Assembly (NCBI GenBank): GCA_008704415.1 | Contig: VXIS01000250.1 | Coordinates: 1 to 64,000, forward strand | Origin: Sphaerosporella brunnea | Lineage: Eukaryota > Ascomycota > Pezizomycetes > Pezizales > Pyronemataceae | Length of the DNA stretch: 64,000 nucleotides | Direction: 5' to 3' | Shown here: positions 47,455 to 59,182 of the stretch, in pieces | How positions within the stretch are numbered: the stretch's first letter is position 1 | Layout of the letters: each line of letters opens with the position of its first letter | Translations under genes and position numbers: made by a program | The notes under the pieces: model-generated | What the model saw: only the letters and a program-made list of their open reading frames with translations | Told to the model about the DNA's origin: nothing | Database searches by the model: none

Positions 47455-47924
47455 AGCAATAGCAACTTTGGTTTTTGAGTAAATCTCACAGGAAACACCC
47501 CGTTCTATTGCGTTGCTATTGCAGATTTGTCCACTTGCTATCCGGCCCCAATAGACTTACGGGAAGTTCTCCTATACTACGATCTGCTGTTTGAATGCTT
47601 TCTTACTGAGATATATAGCTCAGGCTCAGGAATGATTGAAGACGGCTGACGGCTTAACTGCATGAGTCACTGGTAGGCGACGTAGTTGGAGTGAGTTTAG
47701 GCTGGCAGCGACGGGTTTTTCTCTCGAAGAACGGGAGATAGGTTTTGCCGAACAAACAGCGCCCAAACTGTTGCGGCCCGGAGGGCCTTGCGGGGTAGAG
47801 TGCTGGCGAGCGGCGTGGAGTGCTGGGTAGTGAGGCGGGGATGGTTTACCTCCCCGAACTTTCTGGAGGACAATCGCATCTTCTTCTGCTTCTGACTACC
47901 ACCTTCGTGGACTCTACTGCATCC

Positions 47925-48392
47925 TCATCGTCGTCCGTACGTCAGCACAAACGACGGTAGCAAATACGCAAGACGTAGCAGTCTGAACACCCCTCTGTCA
48001 ACGATATGGTGCCATAGCTGACGCACCAAGTCTTCCAGCTTCCAGTACTCCCTTTCTGTCGCCAAATATCGGTCTGTCAGAGTATCGTCCTGGCAGTCCG
48101 TCTTTGTCGTTTTCGTCGAGTGTCTCCGCACGTGTACAGGATTTGGGCGATACAGTAACCATGCTGTAAGCACGAGTGAATCTTCAGACTTGCGAAACAG
48201 TAACATATTGAACACTCGTCGCGACAGGATCAGGGGAGATAATCCGTCCGGTCCACTGGCAGGAATAAACTGGTCGTTTCCACCAAGCTTGTACCGGTAT
48301 TGGGTGTTGTTTCCCGCAGTGTGAGCACGTACCAGTCCTTGTGGTGTTCCGAAGAGTACACATGGGTGTGGGTCGTGACGCATTGCGCACAT
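47925..48392 (-). CDS. Unrecognised ORF of 155 residues on the minus strand
   Basis: An ATG at 48392 opens the longest minus-strand frame in this part. The protein is mixed hydrophobic and charged, without low-complexity runs (for example PLILSRRVFNMLLFRKSEDS and REYWKLEDLVRQLWHHIVDR). There is no signal peptide or clear transmembrane helix. The left end lies about 90 bp from short frames on the plus strand. Its start region is opposite the upstream part of the plus-strand gene model at 48723, so at most one of the two extensions is right. Family unknown. Confidence 0.35.
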   Translation of the reverse strand: MCAMRHDPHPCVLFGTPQGLVRAHTAGNNTQYRYKLGGNDQFIPASGPDGLSPLILSRRVFNMLLFRKSEDSLVLTAWLLYRPNPVHVRRHSTKTTKTDCQDDTLTDRYLATEREYWKLEDLVRQLWHHIVDRGVFRLLRLAYLLPSFVLTYGRR

Positions 48393-48722
48393 TGGAGCGG
48401 CGGTCCTCAGCGGCGTGCAACAGCTATCTGTGTGTGGTCCACAAGCGTGGTGAGATTACCTCCGATTGTGGAACAACGAAGCGGCGCCGGCTCCGGCTGC
48501 AGGCTTGCGACGTACGGCCGCAGCGCCAGAGACAAGGCGAACAGTCCGCGTGCGATCAGACCAAAACACCTGGTTTGCCAAGAACAAAAGCGCGAACGCC
48601 CGAGCGCACGTGTATCAAGTATGGTCCCGGCTTGCCCTTCGCTTAGTAACTACCCTACAACGCCGTCACGGAGCAAAGCGCAACCTATAACATCCAAGAT
48701 CACCAAACCTGAATTCCACTAG

Positions 48723-49453
48723 CGTATCTTCCTTTCATCAACACTACGACAAGCCCACACCCTGCGTATAACTATGCCGTCGTATCTCACTGGCAACCGA
48801 TCTGCCACACTGTCGATGTCGCCCCCTGTCGTAACCGTTCTCTGGACGAAGAAGAAGTAACCATTCAGCTTTGCGCAAACGGTAACCCACTCTGCCACAG
48901 CGAGGATGAGGAGATGTGCGACGCAATCGATGTCCTGTATGCCGCCGCTACGCGCCAGGCTGAACTTTTCGCCGACGAACTCACCAGATGATTCCTCTCC
49001 GCAGAGAGCCACAGTTGGGAGAGCTCTGCAACGTTACGCGCGACAGGTACGACCGCGCCGAAAACCCCGATCTGTCCAAAGCTCTCACCAAAGGAGATAT
49101 GAGCAACAACAAGTGGGTGTTCCGCCAGCAAATGGTAAGCATAAGGGGATCGCGGTCCCTACGTTGGTTCTTGTGCAACGCGAACTGTATAAGCGTGGAC
49201 ACGCTTCCTAGGCCGAGGGTTTCTTGGTCGCGATTTGTCGCACAATCCAGCAACGCGTGCATTGTAGACCTCGTCGGGCACATGCTCAACGACGGTGAGA
49301 GACGAATTTACCTTCTCTTCACACGTAAAGGTCAAGCTGAGATCAGCCCTTCATAGACGTCCATTCACACAACCTGCAACCAGTGAGCTTAAAAGATCGG
49401 CGATTTCTCATATGGCAATAAACTCGGAACTGGCTGTGAAAAAATGTCACTGA
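48723..49453 (+). CDS. Spliced gene model, product unknown, 5' end unresolved
   Basis: An acceptor CCACTAG at 48722 opens a frame with HWQPICHTVDVAPCRNRSLD and an acidic, Cys-rich segment (CANGNPLCHSEDEEMCDAID). A GTATGC...CTGAAC...CGCAG intron (48937-49004, 68 bp) joins it in phase to LGELCNVTRDRYDRAENPDL and KGDMSNNKWVFRQQM, ending at a GTAAGC donor (49135). Two further introns (49135-49211 and 49295-49356) keep the frame to a TGA at 49451. The second exon can instead be read straight through to a TAG at 49354-49356. The upstream exon(s) between 48300 and 48650 are unclear. Six or more cysteines suggest a metal-binding or disulphide-bonded protein, but no family is recognised. Confidence 0.42.
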
Positions 49454-49763
49454 TCAAGTCGAAATTTATTGAGCATAGTCGATGCAATCGGGGGTGCTCG
49501 GAAGTACGTATGGAAGGCAGAGAAATAGAATGAATGCAGGAGAATCTAGCTTGCACAACCCCTCGCTGCGGTCCCCATTCTCTGAGGCAGTGCACAAGGT
49601 GACGGTTGGTCTAGCAATTGCAATTACGGCAGCTGTTGAGGGTTGGAATGAATCATTGGGGTTTTGGAGATCTTTTTGCGTATAGAGTTGGTTGGTTGAT
49701 TTTTTTTTTAGAGAAGCAGCAACTCGCTCTTACCACCACCGCTGACGCTTCATCATCGCCTCA
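49454..49763. other. No supportable gene
   Basis: Short frames only. The left part may contain the 3' untranslated region of the preceding gene model. Confidence 0.45.
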
Positions 49764-51222
49764 TTACCTGGCGCAACCGCCCCGCCCATCTGTAGGTCCG
49801 TGAGGCCTAAGGGTAGTCTGCTTCCCTCCTACATATATGTCATGGCCGCAAGCGGCCGAATACATTATGATTAAAACAAAACTAAAAAAAGCCGCAACCG
49901 CCCAGCCCGCGTTCAACCTCATTACACACATGCAAGCAAAGCAGAATTCAGCAAATTCCAACAGTAGGCAATGCGATCGACGCCGTGAAACGTGATTGCG
50001 GCAAGCTGCAACGCCTGGCGGAATCGCAAGCCCGCCATCAGTAAGGATGTAGTGACAATCTGTTTGTTGCAAACAACGGCAGCTTGAGAGGTTTTCCGTC
50101 GTCGTTCTTGCAGTGGCGAGGCTTCCTTCCCCTCCCGAATGAACGCATGGTCTCCATCTCGCAGTTGATTTCGTTGTCTTCGGGCTGTCTATGCAGCTTC
50201 TCAAAGCGGCACTCTCTCCCATCAGCCTCCCGAGATAGGGTGTCATTATTCGAAGATGATATCGAATCGAAATGAAGTTGAACCCGGAGTTATCGACGAT
50301 GATCGGTTCGATGCGAACCAAGGAGTGCGAATCAGCCTTGCCGAATTGTTGCTCTGCAAACGCGATGCAGTCAAGTCGGAGAAGGTCGATCATGCTCGAT
50401 TGTATGTGTTCCAACTCGGCCTTTATCAAGCCCTCCAAACAGCAGCACATGTCGTCCGTCTGGGCCTGTCTGGAAGGCTCCGATGCGTCCTGCATCTCTT
50501 GATCATCGTCGTTGTCCATTCCGTCTCCTCTCTCTGCTTTCAGGCGGGCCCTCAGCAGATGATTTAAGATCAGCCTAGGTATCGGGCCGAATATCGGCAT
50601 CAGTTGAGAGATGGTCAAGAGTTGATTTGGCTGTATGTACCGCATGTTTGTCGTTAACTCCACCTTGACAACGAAGAGGGGCATAACGTACTCGGTGCAC
50701 ACCATTTCGGCCCAGTTCCAGACGGCCATTTACCGGGACACTGCGGAGTGATTCTTTACCAGTGGCGTGACGTTATTCGTTTTCGGGGACGACGAACCAG
50801 TTGTGCTGACCGATACACGCGGCGAGATCCAGAGGCTTGCGGTCGCACAGCGCCCTAATGTCCGGATCCATCATGACGACATCACGCAGCGAATCGATGA
50901 TCTTTGCCCCCAAGGCGGTCAAAAAGAATGTGGCAGACACCACATTTGTGCTCGCTATCTTCGGGTGCGTATTGGAAGACTGTCTGCAGACCATTCCACA
51001 GACGTTCCACAAGCGTCAAAGACAGGAACCAGGTCTTCCCTATCCCAGAGTGAACAGTGATGATGGCCGCGCTCTCGAGAAAGTTACATGGCTGGTTGTT
51101 GCTGGCTTCTGAGCAGGCGTTATGTTCTTTCGGTTGAGAACCGGTGCCTCTTCATACGCGCCAGCCGCGTTGTCGGCGTCTACGATGGCCGCAGCGACGG
51201 CGGACAAATCGCATTCCATCAA
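49764..51222 (-). pseudogene. RHS/Crinkler-like P-loop NTPase pseudogene
   Basis: On the minus strand a Walker A motif in the setting ITVHSGIGKTWFLSLTLVER lies at 51032-51070. Downstream come DLAACIGQHNWFVVPEN (about 50780-50830), then MAVWNWAEMVCTEYV (50685-50729), then FGPIPRLILNHLL (about 50555-50595), and later HSLVRIEPIIVDNSGFNFIS. The order GIGKT, W-x-V, (Y)MPVWSWEE-like, FGGIPRxxL-like, SHRLxHI-like is the layout of the retrotransposon-hot-spot (RHS) NTPases and the related ATPase of Crinkler-type proteins. Reading it needs frame changes near 50940, 50775 and 50240 and passes a TAA at 50731, so it is broken. The C-terminal 100 codons of the long open frame (49764-50050) are probably out of frame. 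RHS-like genes often serve as transposon insertion sites. Confidence 0.75.
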
Positions 51223-52512
51223 GATGAGATTGCACGAAGTCGCTCCTCATTGTCGCCGTCCATTTCCAGCTGTCCATCAATGGAGCGAGAAAGTTTGCAA
51301 GCCCTTCGTCGACAAAAAACAAATGACGTTGAAAGGGGGTTGAACCTGTGACGGAAACGCTCAGAAAACTGGAGGGGTGCGGGGGATGGCGATGGTTGGC
51401 GCGCAACACGCTGCTAGACACATGCTTCACTGCAGAGCACTCGGTCAAATGCAGCGTAATCTGCGACTCAAATACGCACTTTGGGCGATTCACTCACCAC
51501 AGTGGTCGAGGAGTTTGACAATGCCGGTCGCTTCGCGTTGACTTTGGCAGTTTCGGTGTCCTCACCACGGAGCCTCTTGGACGGGCGACGCGACAAAGGC
51601 TGTCCCGGCGCATGTCCACATCGTCTCGCAGTGCAGCAACCCGAAGACTCACCTCTGCTTGGCAGGACCGCAGGTGTCGCGACCAGGCTCCGCATGCGGT
51701 GCCTTTGCATCCTCATCGTATGTGTTTGCTGCAGTGTGCTGGCGCGCATGCGTCACTGCGTCGGGCTATTGCCTCGTGCAGCTGTCGTTTCTTGGTCCTG
51801 GTTGCCGACGGGTTATCAGCGTAGTCGTGCCTAGCAAAGTCGTCCATTCGTGTGTTTGAATCGTTTGTAGTCGCGAATGGCACACCGGCTATGCCCACAT
51901 CGCGTGATGGGCGGCGAACGTAGCGTGAGAGCGCTGCTGCTACATCCTTGTGCGAGAAATGTTTCCACAATGGCGCACCACAGTCATCCACCCTACGTAC
52001 GCTCTGTACAGAACGGCATTGACTTCAGCCTGCTCGTAGCAGCTACTGCGATAATCCTTCGCCAGTTGCTTCCGTTGATGCGCTCGGTTGGCCTGGATGT
52101 CCGGCTCCTCCAGCGTCCCCAGACTATTGGAGGTGTTAGGTGCTCGGATGCGGTCAACTACGTTCGTGGAAATTTGACTTTCCTTCGAGAAAGAACCGAG
52201 ATTGTCAAGTGCTGCTGTTTTGCAGCGACATACAACTGTCGATCGTGGTGCGTCCGGCCGGGTCTTTGAGCAATTCTTACGCTAGGAACTGGTGGAAGCC
52301 GGCAAATCGTCCAACTTCTTACTCTAGATTGAGTAAAGGCAACAACGCCTTTTCATCAATCAGGTAGCGCAGCCTACGTGCCATCATAAGGTCGCCTCGG
52401 TTATTGGTGCGCAGATTGGCAACATGCAGCTTGTTGGCATTTGCATCGTCAATTGCCGTTACATCGTGAGAAGCAAATGAGTCACGAAATAAAAAAAATA
52501 GAAAAACATATT
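51223..52512. other. Upstream region of the NTPase pseudogene; no further supportable gene
   Basis: Frames of 60-130 codons overlap on both strands. The N-terminus of the NTPase should lie at 51100-51500 on the minus strand, but I could not trace it beyond the GIGKT block. Confidence 0.45.
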
Positions 52513-52609
52513 GTGCGCACCGGGACTCGAACCCGGATTTACCTATCGGACTTCAGCATCCTTGGTTGGAACTGAAGGGCGGTACGCTCTACCATTGGGC
52601 TATGCATAC
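52513..52609 (-). tRNA. tRNA gene with a probable intron, isotype not assigned
   Basis: Read on the minus strand, an acceptor strand GTATGCA (52609-52603) can pair with TGCGCAC at the other end (52519-52513) with one A-C mismatch. Box A is TAGCCCAATGG and box B is GGTTCGAGTCC, fitting the Pol III B-box consensus. The T arm pairs perfectly (CCGGG-TTCGAGT-CCCGG). Seven bases after the 3' end is TTTTT (52506-52502), with a second run of eight T at 52498-52491, both Pol III terminators. The 97-bp length implies an intron; an internal helix CTTCAG...CTGAAG lies where an intron-exon stem would be. The anticodon stem TACCG/CGATA has a C-A mismatch and position 33 would be C, so the anticodon (CTT by position) is doubtful. 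It may be a decaying copy. Confidence 0.7.
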
Positions 52610-55132
52610 TTGGGATGATATTGTTAACTTTCGAAACCTCATGTTGAACTCAGGTTCGCTGTCACCCTTCGGTCCCCAGTATGGCATCTTCTCCCGCTTC
52701 TTCATGACTGAATGCTATATTGACTATATTATCCCACACACCATATGACGCAGTGCCTCGACCTCCACATTTTACAAATCCTCAAAATCAACTTTATGGC
52801 TATTGTAGATGCTCAGGTGATGACAACATAGTAGTAGTTGCCGAAGTTTACCTCTATAGCACCGGCAGCGCAATCATTGATACACGGCGGATAGCACCAA
52901 CTGATCACATACTAACTGCCAAGTGTTTGATACAACGCCTGTATTATGTGCATTGGAGAGAGGTATGATTGTTTAGAACTCCTTTGGATCTCGGCTTGTG
53001 CTGCCCTCAGAACTGCACGATTGACTTTTCCACCGCATGTCTGTCACAATTCTCCACACATACCGGGACGCGGCGATTGGAACTGCGACTAGGACAACTC
53101 GTGGAGCAGATGACCCCGCAGCGCAATCAGAGATCGTCGACCTGTCAGCACGGATGTTGTAGCAACCACAGATGAAGTGCCTGCACTGCCGAGGCCCGAC
53201 AGTTGAATGTAATCCCGGCCTGAGAGCAGGCCAAGCGCCGAACACGGCGGCGATAATCGTAGAAGTATTGAAGTTGCAGGAGTGGCGTTCACGGGTTGCT
53301 GTTCGATGCCGATGTGGTCTTGCCCAAGTTACCGTCAACATGGGATTCGTTTCATCCGCGACCGTCTCAGCAGTGACCGAAGGTTGGGCGGCCGCATCTT
53401 TGACTAATCGACTTTGGAGGTTGACTGGAGTCTTTTTCGTCTTGGGTGCATATTGATGCCATTTGATATGCTCATCATAGAATAGACCTCGCGCATCCGT
53501 ATTGACATGCAGTTTCGTCTGATCACAATGTGGATGCGCGTGAAAATGGCTGCTCTCACCTCGGCGTCGACCTCCTCAGCAGCGGCCTTTTCTCCAGCAA
53601 TTATTTCCTGGTCCAGTCAGTTTTCCTTCTATGCGCGGTCTCCTTGAGCCTCTGGCCTGGCAATATCAGGCGGACTTGGAATTTCTCAGATTGTTATTTT
53701 GTATTGCGTGGCGTAGTTGAAGGCGACCCACGGCTTCAGACGACCCTATCCCCCTATGAGCAAAAGTGGGTCAAACGCAATTGCTTCTCCTTATTAAAGA
53801 CCCACCGCTGATTCCCTATACCCCTCGTTCCCACTTGTAAGCGGTGGCTCCCACCTACACCTCCCAATGACACAAGCCATCTATAATGTTACAGATTGAC
53901 ACCCACGATTTAATAAGCGGCATACATGCCGGAGCTCTTGTCAACCAGTGGGCCACATATTCCACCTTCGCCGCCTGCATCGCCAGCCGGAAGCGTGTTG
54001 TACCCGTCCGCTTCCAAGGGGGTGTGGGCATGGAATGGATATCGAGTGGCGAGTGCTGAACGTTCGGTGGGAAGGGTAGCGCGGACAGCGCTTCGGTTGC
54101 TTTTGCACCTCATTTGAGAGGATTATCTACGGGTAGGTTATTTATTCATTTATTTCCTCAGTCATACGCTGACCGAGGGCTCTAAGGCTCATGCAGCACA
54201 AAAAAAATCTAGATCCTGACCTTGTGGTTTCAACCACCTATCGAGGTCCCCGATGTCCTAAATCCCAGCAACCGCCGTCGTATGGCAAAGGCGAAAACAG
54301 CTCCTTGCGACGTCCTCAGGTAATGAGATCGGATGGTACCTTGACGGTGTTGCACTTGGCATCGTCTGTTCTCTGACCAAAAAAAAGAGCGTTAAGCAAC
54401 AAGGTAAGCTGCGCCTTGATGGCATCCTACTTATACCCCCTGCGAATCTCCGTCTCCGCCAAAAACTCCAGAATGATGTTAGAGCAACAACATTGAGTCA
54501 CGCGTCTCAACGCCCAACGCCTGCACCTTCGAAAACAAGAGACTGAGTGTCTGTTTCGTCCCCTAGTCGCACGACCAGCCAATGTCTCCTTGGTTGTGAT
54601 CCGCCTGAGATGCGTTCCAATGAGGGCGTGGCTGGATGTCAAGCGCAGGAACCGCAGCTCGACGCTTATGGAGCTTTTTGAGAGCCTTTCAGATACCTCA
54701 AGGTTGCTCCGGCACGTAGAATCGGCTTCCCGATAGCGTCGTGTGGGTCCACTTTCTGGCGATCCGACACCGTGTTTCGGTGGCTAGGCAGTTGATGTTG
54801 GGCAAGGAAGCTCATTCAACGGTTTAGCATCGATATTGCACCATCGTCGCATCGGGGGGATGCTGCTATCGTGGCTGCTTAATCCGTGGCCGCGTCAGTG
54901 TGAATTCCACTGTGATTTGGGATCAACCGGTATTCAATGTCAATTCTGCAGCGGTGGAGTTGATGTTCAGCAAAGAAAGGAACGCGAACTAATAGCGGAC
55001 TGGGACCTTCGGCGTCATTGCAGAGCGGTTCAAGCGCGCCCTGAGTGTTGTTCTTCTTTGCGCCGAGATAGAATTCCTGACCCTCAAACCGTCTGTTCGC
55101 ATTCCGGAATAGTGCTGCCCCCATTCGGCGAT
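52610..55132. other. No supportable gene
   Basis: Frames of 60-120 codons overlap on both strands. The right part (54880-55130) may hold the eroded 3' end of the LINE ORF: a minus-strand frame 54879-55124 follows the reverse transcriptase frame directly but shows no motif. Confidence 0.4.
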
Positions 55133-56500
55133 TTACCAGTTGAGAACCGTTTGTCCAAACAACGTCAACCGTACATATTTCAGATCAACCAACGCAGGGT
55201 TCGTAAACGCGTCGGACAGCTGCCGCTGTTGTTGATATTTGTCTTTTGCGCGTAGACACTGCGGCGAGGGTGCTAGCCAGTGTCCATGCTTGAAACCGTT
55301 CCTGCCGATCGCGGACATGTGCTTTTGCGGGTCGTGATCCTGTTTCCGGCATGAGGAGGCCACTGTGTTTGGCGCGGAAACAGCCGGAAGCTGGTCGAGA
55401 TTGCTGTTTGAGGACGTTTTGCAGGTTTCCATCCGACTCTTATCGCGGCCATGGGTTGCCACGGACTGAGATTCTGCGTTTTGAAGGTTGGCTGCACTGA
55501 TCAGTGAGCGGCCTTGGAGACGGAACAGTCCCACAATGCGGGCCTGCTGTTGGCGAGCTTTAGTCGTCCACTTGTGGCGGGGTTGGCTGCGTGTGAGTTT
55601 GTCGTGCAACCAAACACCCGGCCAGCGCGCTGCCTTCCCGTTGTATTCTATGTGGTGTTTGCGAACCCAAATATTGACGTCGACGCCTCTATGGTGTAGT
55701 TGGCGTTTGGAGAAGAGGACAGCTGCGGTTTTGTCCTCTTCAAAGCGCAGGGTGTTGTGTTCCGCCCAGAAAGAAACCTCGACTGCAGATCTGTAGAGTT
55801 GCGTAGTTACTCGATCGATGGCTACTCCTGACACAACTAACGTAACGTCGTCTACATAAGGGAACCCAATTGCTCCGTCAACTTCAGTCTCAATGAAGGC
55901 AGCAAGATTGGCGATTAAGATTCGGGAGAGAACTGGGGAGACCGGAGAACCTTGAGACAAGCAAGTCTGGGTTTCTAGGGCTTTTCCTGACTCGCCACGC
56001 ACTATGCTTTCCACCTTACAGTCGTATATAACGCTGTCTGTCCACCCAACGAGCATTTTGTCCCTTACCCGTCTTGTTTGAACGGCAGACACGGTTTACT
56101 GAAGGAAGGCGCCGTTGATATGCATCCTTGAAGCGGCAGTGGCAACATTTCTCCGTTCCCAGGCTTTGTCCACTGTGCTCCGGGTGGCGGCCAGAGTTTG
56201 ACATCACCGTCGACCTCAAGTATACTGCCATGTCGTCGGTGATGGGACAGACCTTCGGACGGATTGTCAGGCGGTGGAATGCTGGCGCGTCCACTGCCGC
56301 CGGTGTATCGCGGCAGCCTCCGTCGGCGAAACGGTTCCCTCTGCAGTTGGCTGCTGTCGCCTGTGGGAGCAGGCACTTCCGCTGGTGCAGGTACACTGCA
56401 TCGCGCGGCACTCAGGTTTCACGGTGAGGATATACACTTGGTATCGGAAGCGGTGCCGCACTCGTCGCGAAGGTGGCCCCCTCAATTTCATCAGGTATAA
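55133..56500 (-). pseudogene. Non-LTR retrotransposon (LINE) reverse transcriptase remnant
   Basis: A 319-codon minus-strand frame (55133-56092) shows the RT core in order: RDKMLVGWTDSVIYD, then CLSQGSPVSPVLSRILIANL (the QGSPxSPxLxxxxxxxL motif), then IGFPYVDDVTLVVSG (catalytic YVDD at 55847-55858), then NTLRFEEDKTAAVLFSKR (the K-T-xxxxF motif). The pattern, with a QGSP box and YVDD and no integrase or RNase H seen, fits a fungal Tad-like LINE. A TAA just upstream (near 56098) and frame changes further up interrupt the earlier RT motifs (GAFLQ...). The C-terminal third is worn. The hAT copy at 56534-56934 lies at its 5' side. No poly-A tail was found. Confidence 0.85.
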
Positions 56501-56533
56501 TCGCCTATCTCATCGGAGGTTACATTCCACTCC

Positions 56534-56934
56534 TAGTGATGGCCACAAGCCGATGATAGCCGAGCCATCAGCAATTCTCAAGCCAGCTCGGCTTCTCGGA
56601 ACATTGGCTTGTCAAGCCGAGCGGAGCCTGGGCAGCTAGACCCTTGGCTGAGACGTCGCTATGGAAAGGTTTCTTCACCTTTCTCTCTCCGTTGGCGGAA
56701 TCCCTGCTTTTTGTGGAATTGTTATTGATGCCGTGAAGGTCTCAGTCAGCGTGGCTCTTGGGGTGTAGGCAGTACAACCGCACTGATGGAATTCCACGGA
56801 ATGTTCTCGATCAACCCGCCTTGGACACGCACTTTGCATCTCGGCGCGGCGACGGGGTCTCTCTCTACATACCTAGCTAGCTATAATTGACGGCTCCGCT
56901 CATCTCGAGCCGGCTCGGCTTACGTCCATAACTA
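56534..56934 (-). mobile_element. hAT family 1 MITE (copy G)
   Basis: The copy starts TAGTGATGGCCACAAGCCGA and ends CTTACGTCCATAACTA. The flanks are TCCACTCC (56526-56533) and TTCACTCC (56935-56942), identical at 7 of 8 positions. It is inverted with respect to copies D and E and matches the left part of D read backwards (CCGTGAAG, GGAATTCCA, ATGTTCTCGATCAACCCGCC, then TAGCTAGCTATAA). At 401 bp it is the shortest complete copy and lacks the 10-bp array. Confidence 0.88.
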
Positions 56935-58095
56935 TTCACTCCCACCACCAACACCGGCGACGCTCTGAACTCCTCCGCCTGAAATTATACTCAATCTTCT
57001 CGTCCTGCTGCCGCACGAAAACAGCCACAACATCGCCCCAGCACTCCGCCGCATCCTCCATGCCAGCACAGCCGTTGGTGTGGTCTGGTTTCGTTCAACA
57101 GCCAATCTGCGATGTTGCTGTGGACCCACCGCGATAATCCTTGGGTGGAGAAGCATACTCAGGTCCCTGCGGTGGGGTTGGCCGCTTTCAAACGGGCGCC
57201 TGCGGTGCGGCCCCGAGGCGCAACATACGGAGATGTTGAATCACCGCCTCAAGGAGGCTTTGCTAGGATAATATGGTAGGTTCAAGAGCAGCAGATATTT
57301 GCAAGGTTATCTTGAACCTGGGGACAGTCCCATTCTACCGGTAGAGAATTTCCAGGATTACATTTGAGGACCTGTTTTCTGACGAGTATTTGTTGTAGGT
57401 TCGTCCAAGGGGGTACGTTTTTGGCGGGTGCCACGGGGGGCGGCAGAGCGATTCCCGGGTCATACAGTATCGGGGTGGACTTGTAAATGTACAACCAGGA
57501 ACTACTTTCATTTCCTTCCAAGATGTGGCTTACGATGTTTATTGATCAAATATGCAGTTCCCCGAAAGATCAACAGTGCCCAGCTTTTCGCGCGCCTCGC
57601 ATCTGCCAGCGCTGTAGCTCATCCGGCAAGTCTTCACCAAGTGTGAGGCTTGACGTAGTTCCGAGCGGCGACTGATATATGCCTGTCACTTTGGATTTCC
57701 TCGTTCCCGAGCCTGCAAACGCGCCGTACAGCGGAGGACAACGAAATAAAACATACCCCAGAGTCCTGCGGGTCCACCCAAATAGTGGCACACCTAGCTC
57801 GTATGGGTTACGCCAGGCACTCAGCGCAAGCACGAATGTCCTCTCCCATGAGTTGAGAGAGGGCGCCGACACTCGGTCGCTTCAAGGCCGTGAGCTTGTC
57901 ATGTTGATCATAGCAACTGCGCGCTCTGCTGTCTGATAGACACTGAAAACATCTGTCTCTGGAGACCTTTCTCGCGTTGGCCTGGACGCAGCATTGCTCC
58001 ATGGAAAGCTCTTGCAGATGCATTGTTGCTCACTCGGCGCGGGGGTTCCGTCAGGGAGTGGTTTCCTGACGTGCCGATGGCCTCACACCGACAGC
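56935..58095. other. No supportable gene
   Basis: Minus-strand frames at 57282-57521 and 57570-57872 could be the eroded 5' part of the LINE, but no endonuclease motif is visible. Plus-strand frames overlap them. Confidence 0.4.
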
Positions 58096-58439
58096 GGCTT
58101 ACTGCCGTATTGCCGGTCGCGTCCGCCGGTCAGAGCAGATTCCCGACTCGTCCGGATGGTCCTGCCGATCACCATGGGCACCATCTCCGTCTTCGCTCTG
58201 CCTGGCCGCTGAGCCCTCTGGATGATCCTCGCTCCCTCTCCCACATCCAGGGCGGTCAACAGTGCGGCCGGCCGCGAGGCCAAACGGGGCCGGCCCCAAG
58301 GAGTGGGCCAGGTCGGGCCGGTAATGTGGCAAGCCCGACAGGTTCCGGCCGGGATGAGAAAAACCTGGATACCTGATAGGTGCCGGCCAGTGCCCGATAT
58401 CCTGAATTAAGGTCGGGTCGTTCATTGTGCCGAACACAG

Positions 58440-58950
58440 AAAAAGCGCGCCCGGTTGGCAAGCTCCCAAGTCGATGCATTGGAGGGATTTCAGCAACTCC
58501 CGGTTGACCGATTCGCTGGCATGCAAGACTACTGGGTTAAAGCAATGGACCAACGCTCCAATGGTATATCTGCCTCGCATGGGAGTTGAGCTCAATGCGA
58601 TTCCAGCGTTGCCTGCTGAAGCAGAACGTGTGTTCATCGGGTGAGAGTCTCCTTTGAAGTTGGTGTCGATGGAAGCATCACTAACAATTCTCAGGGGACG
58701 ATACCCTGTTACGGATAAGCGGGTTCCTTGGGAGACGATGTTGTAGAAACCATAGAATGCCTGCAATCCTGGGCGAGGGAAGATCTGGTATATGCGACGG
58801 GTTCTCAAATTCATCAGGTTGAGCGTATCGTGAGTGACCTGGAACAGCGCAGGGAGGAGATGGAGGGGTATCTGGAGGTCCTTCAGGACCTGGCGGGTGC
58901 CAGTAGCTGCTTGGGTCTTGATCTGAGAAGCCTGGTCCAAACGGGCCGTG
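58440..58950 (+). pseudogene. hAT transposase C-terminal region, frameshifted, with intron
   Basis: The first segment gives ALEGFQQLPVDRFAGMQDYW and VKAMDQR, the PxxYW-like start of the hAT C-terminal block. After a frame change near 58553 comes YLPRMGVELNAIPALPAEAE and RVFIG, the LAxxLLSIPAxSAEcERVFSG motif. A GTGAGA...CACTAAC...CTCAG intron (58641-58694, 54 bp) interrupts exactly there. Spliced, it continues GRYPVTDKR, the (I/V)TDxRN turn. After a second frame change near 58727 comes GDDVVETIECLQSW, the usual end of the domain. A Glu-rich helical tail follows. Each part is in the expected order, so this was a real hAT gene in this orientation and is now dead. Confidence 0.85.
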
Positions 58951-59182
58951 ATTTCAAAAGCCCGTTTCAATCAGTCCAGTTCAGGCCGCACTCAAAGCCG
59001 GACTCGCCAGACTTTTGACAGCCCTGCCCACATCCTCATCCTCGCTGTTGAAAGCATTCTTAGATCGACCCGCCTTCGGCACGCACTTTTCATCTTGGCC
59101 CGCCGAATGGATCTCTCCACCTATCTAGCTGGCTAGCTATAACACAAGACTCAAGTCGTTAACTGGAGCCGGCTGCGTGTAT

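Noticed and set aside
58422..58970. 182-codon minus-strand frame
   Set aside because: It lies antisense to the clear hAT C-terminal domain on the plus strand and has no motif of its own.
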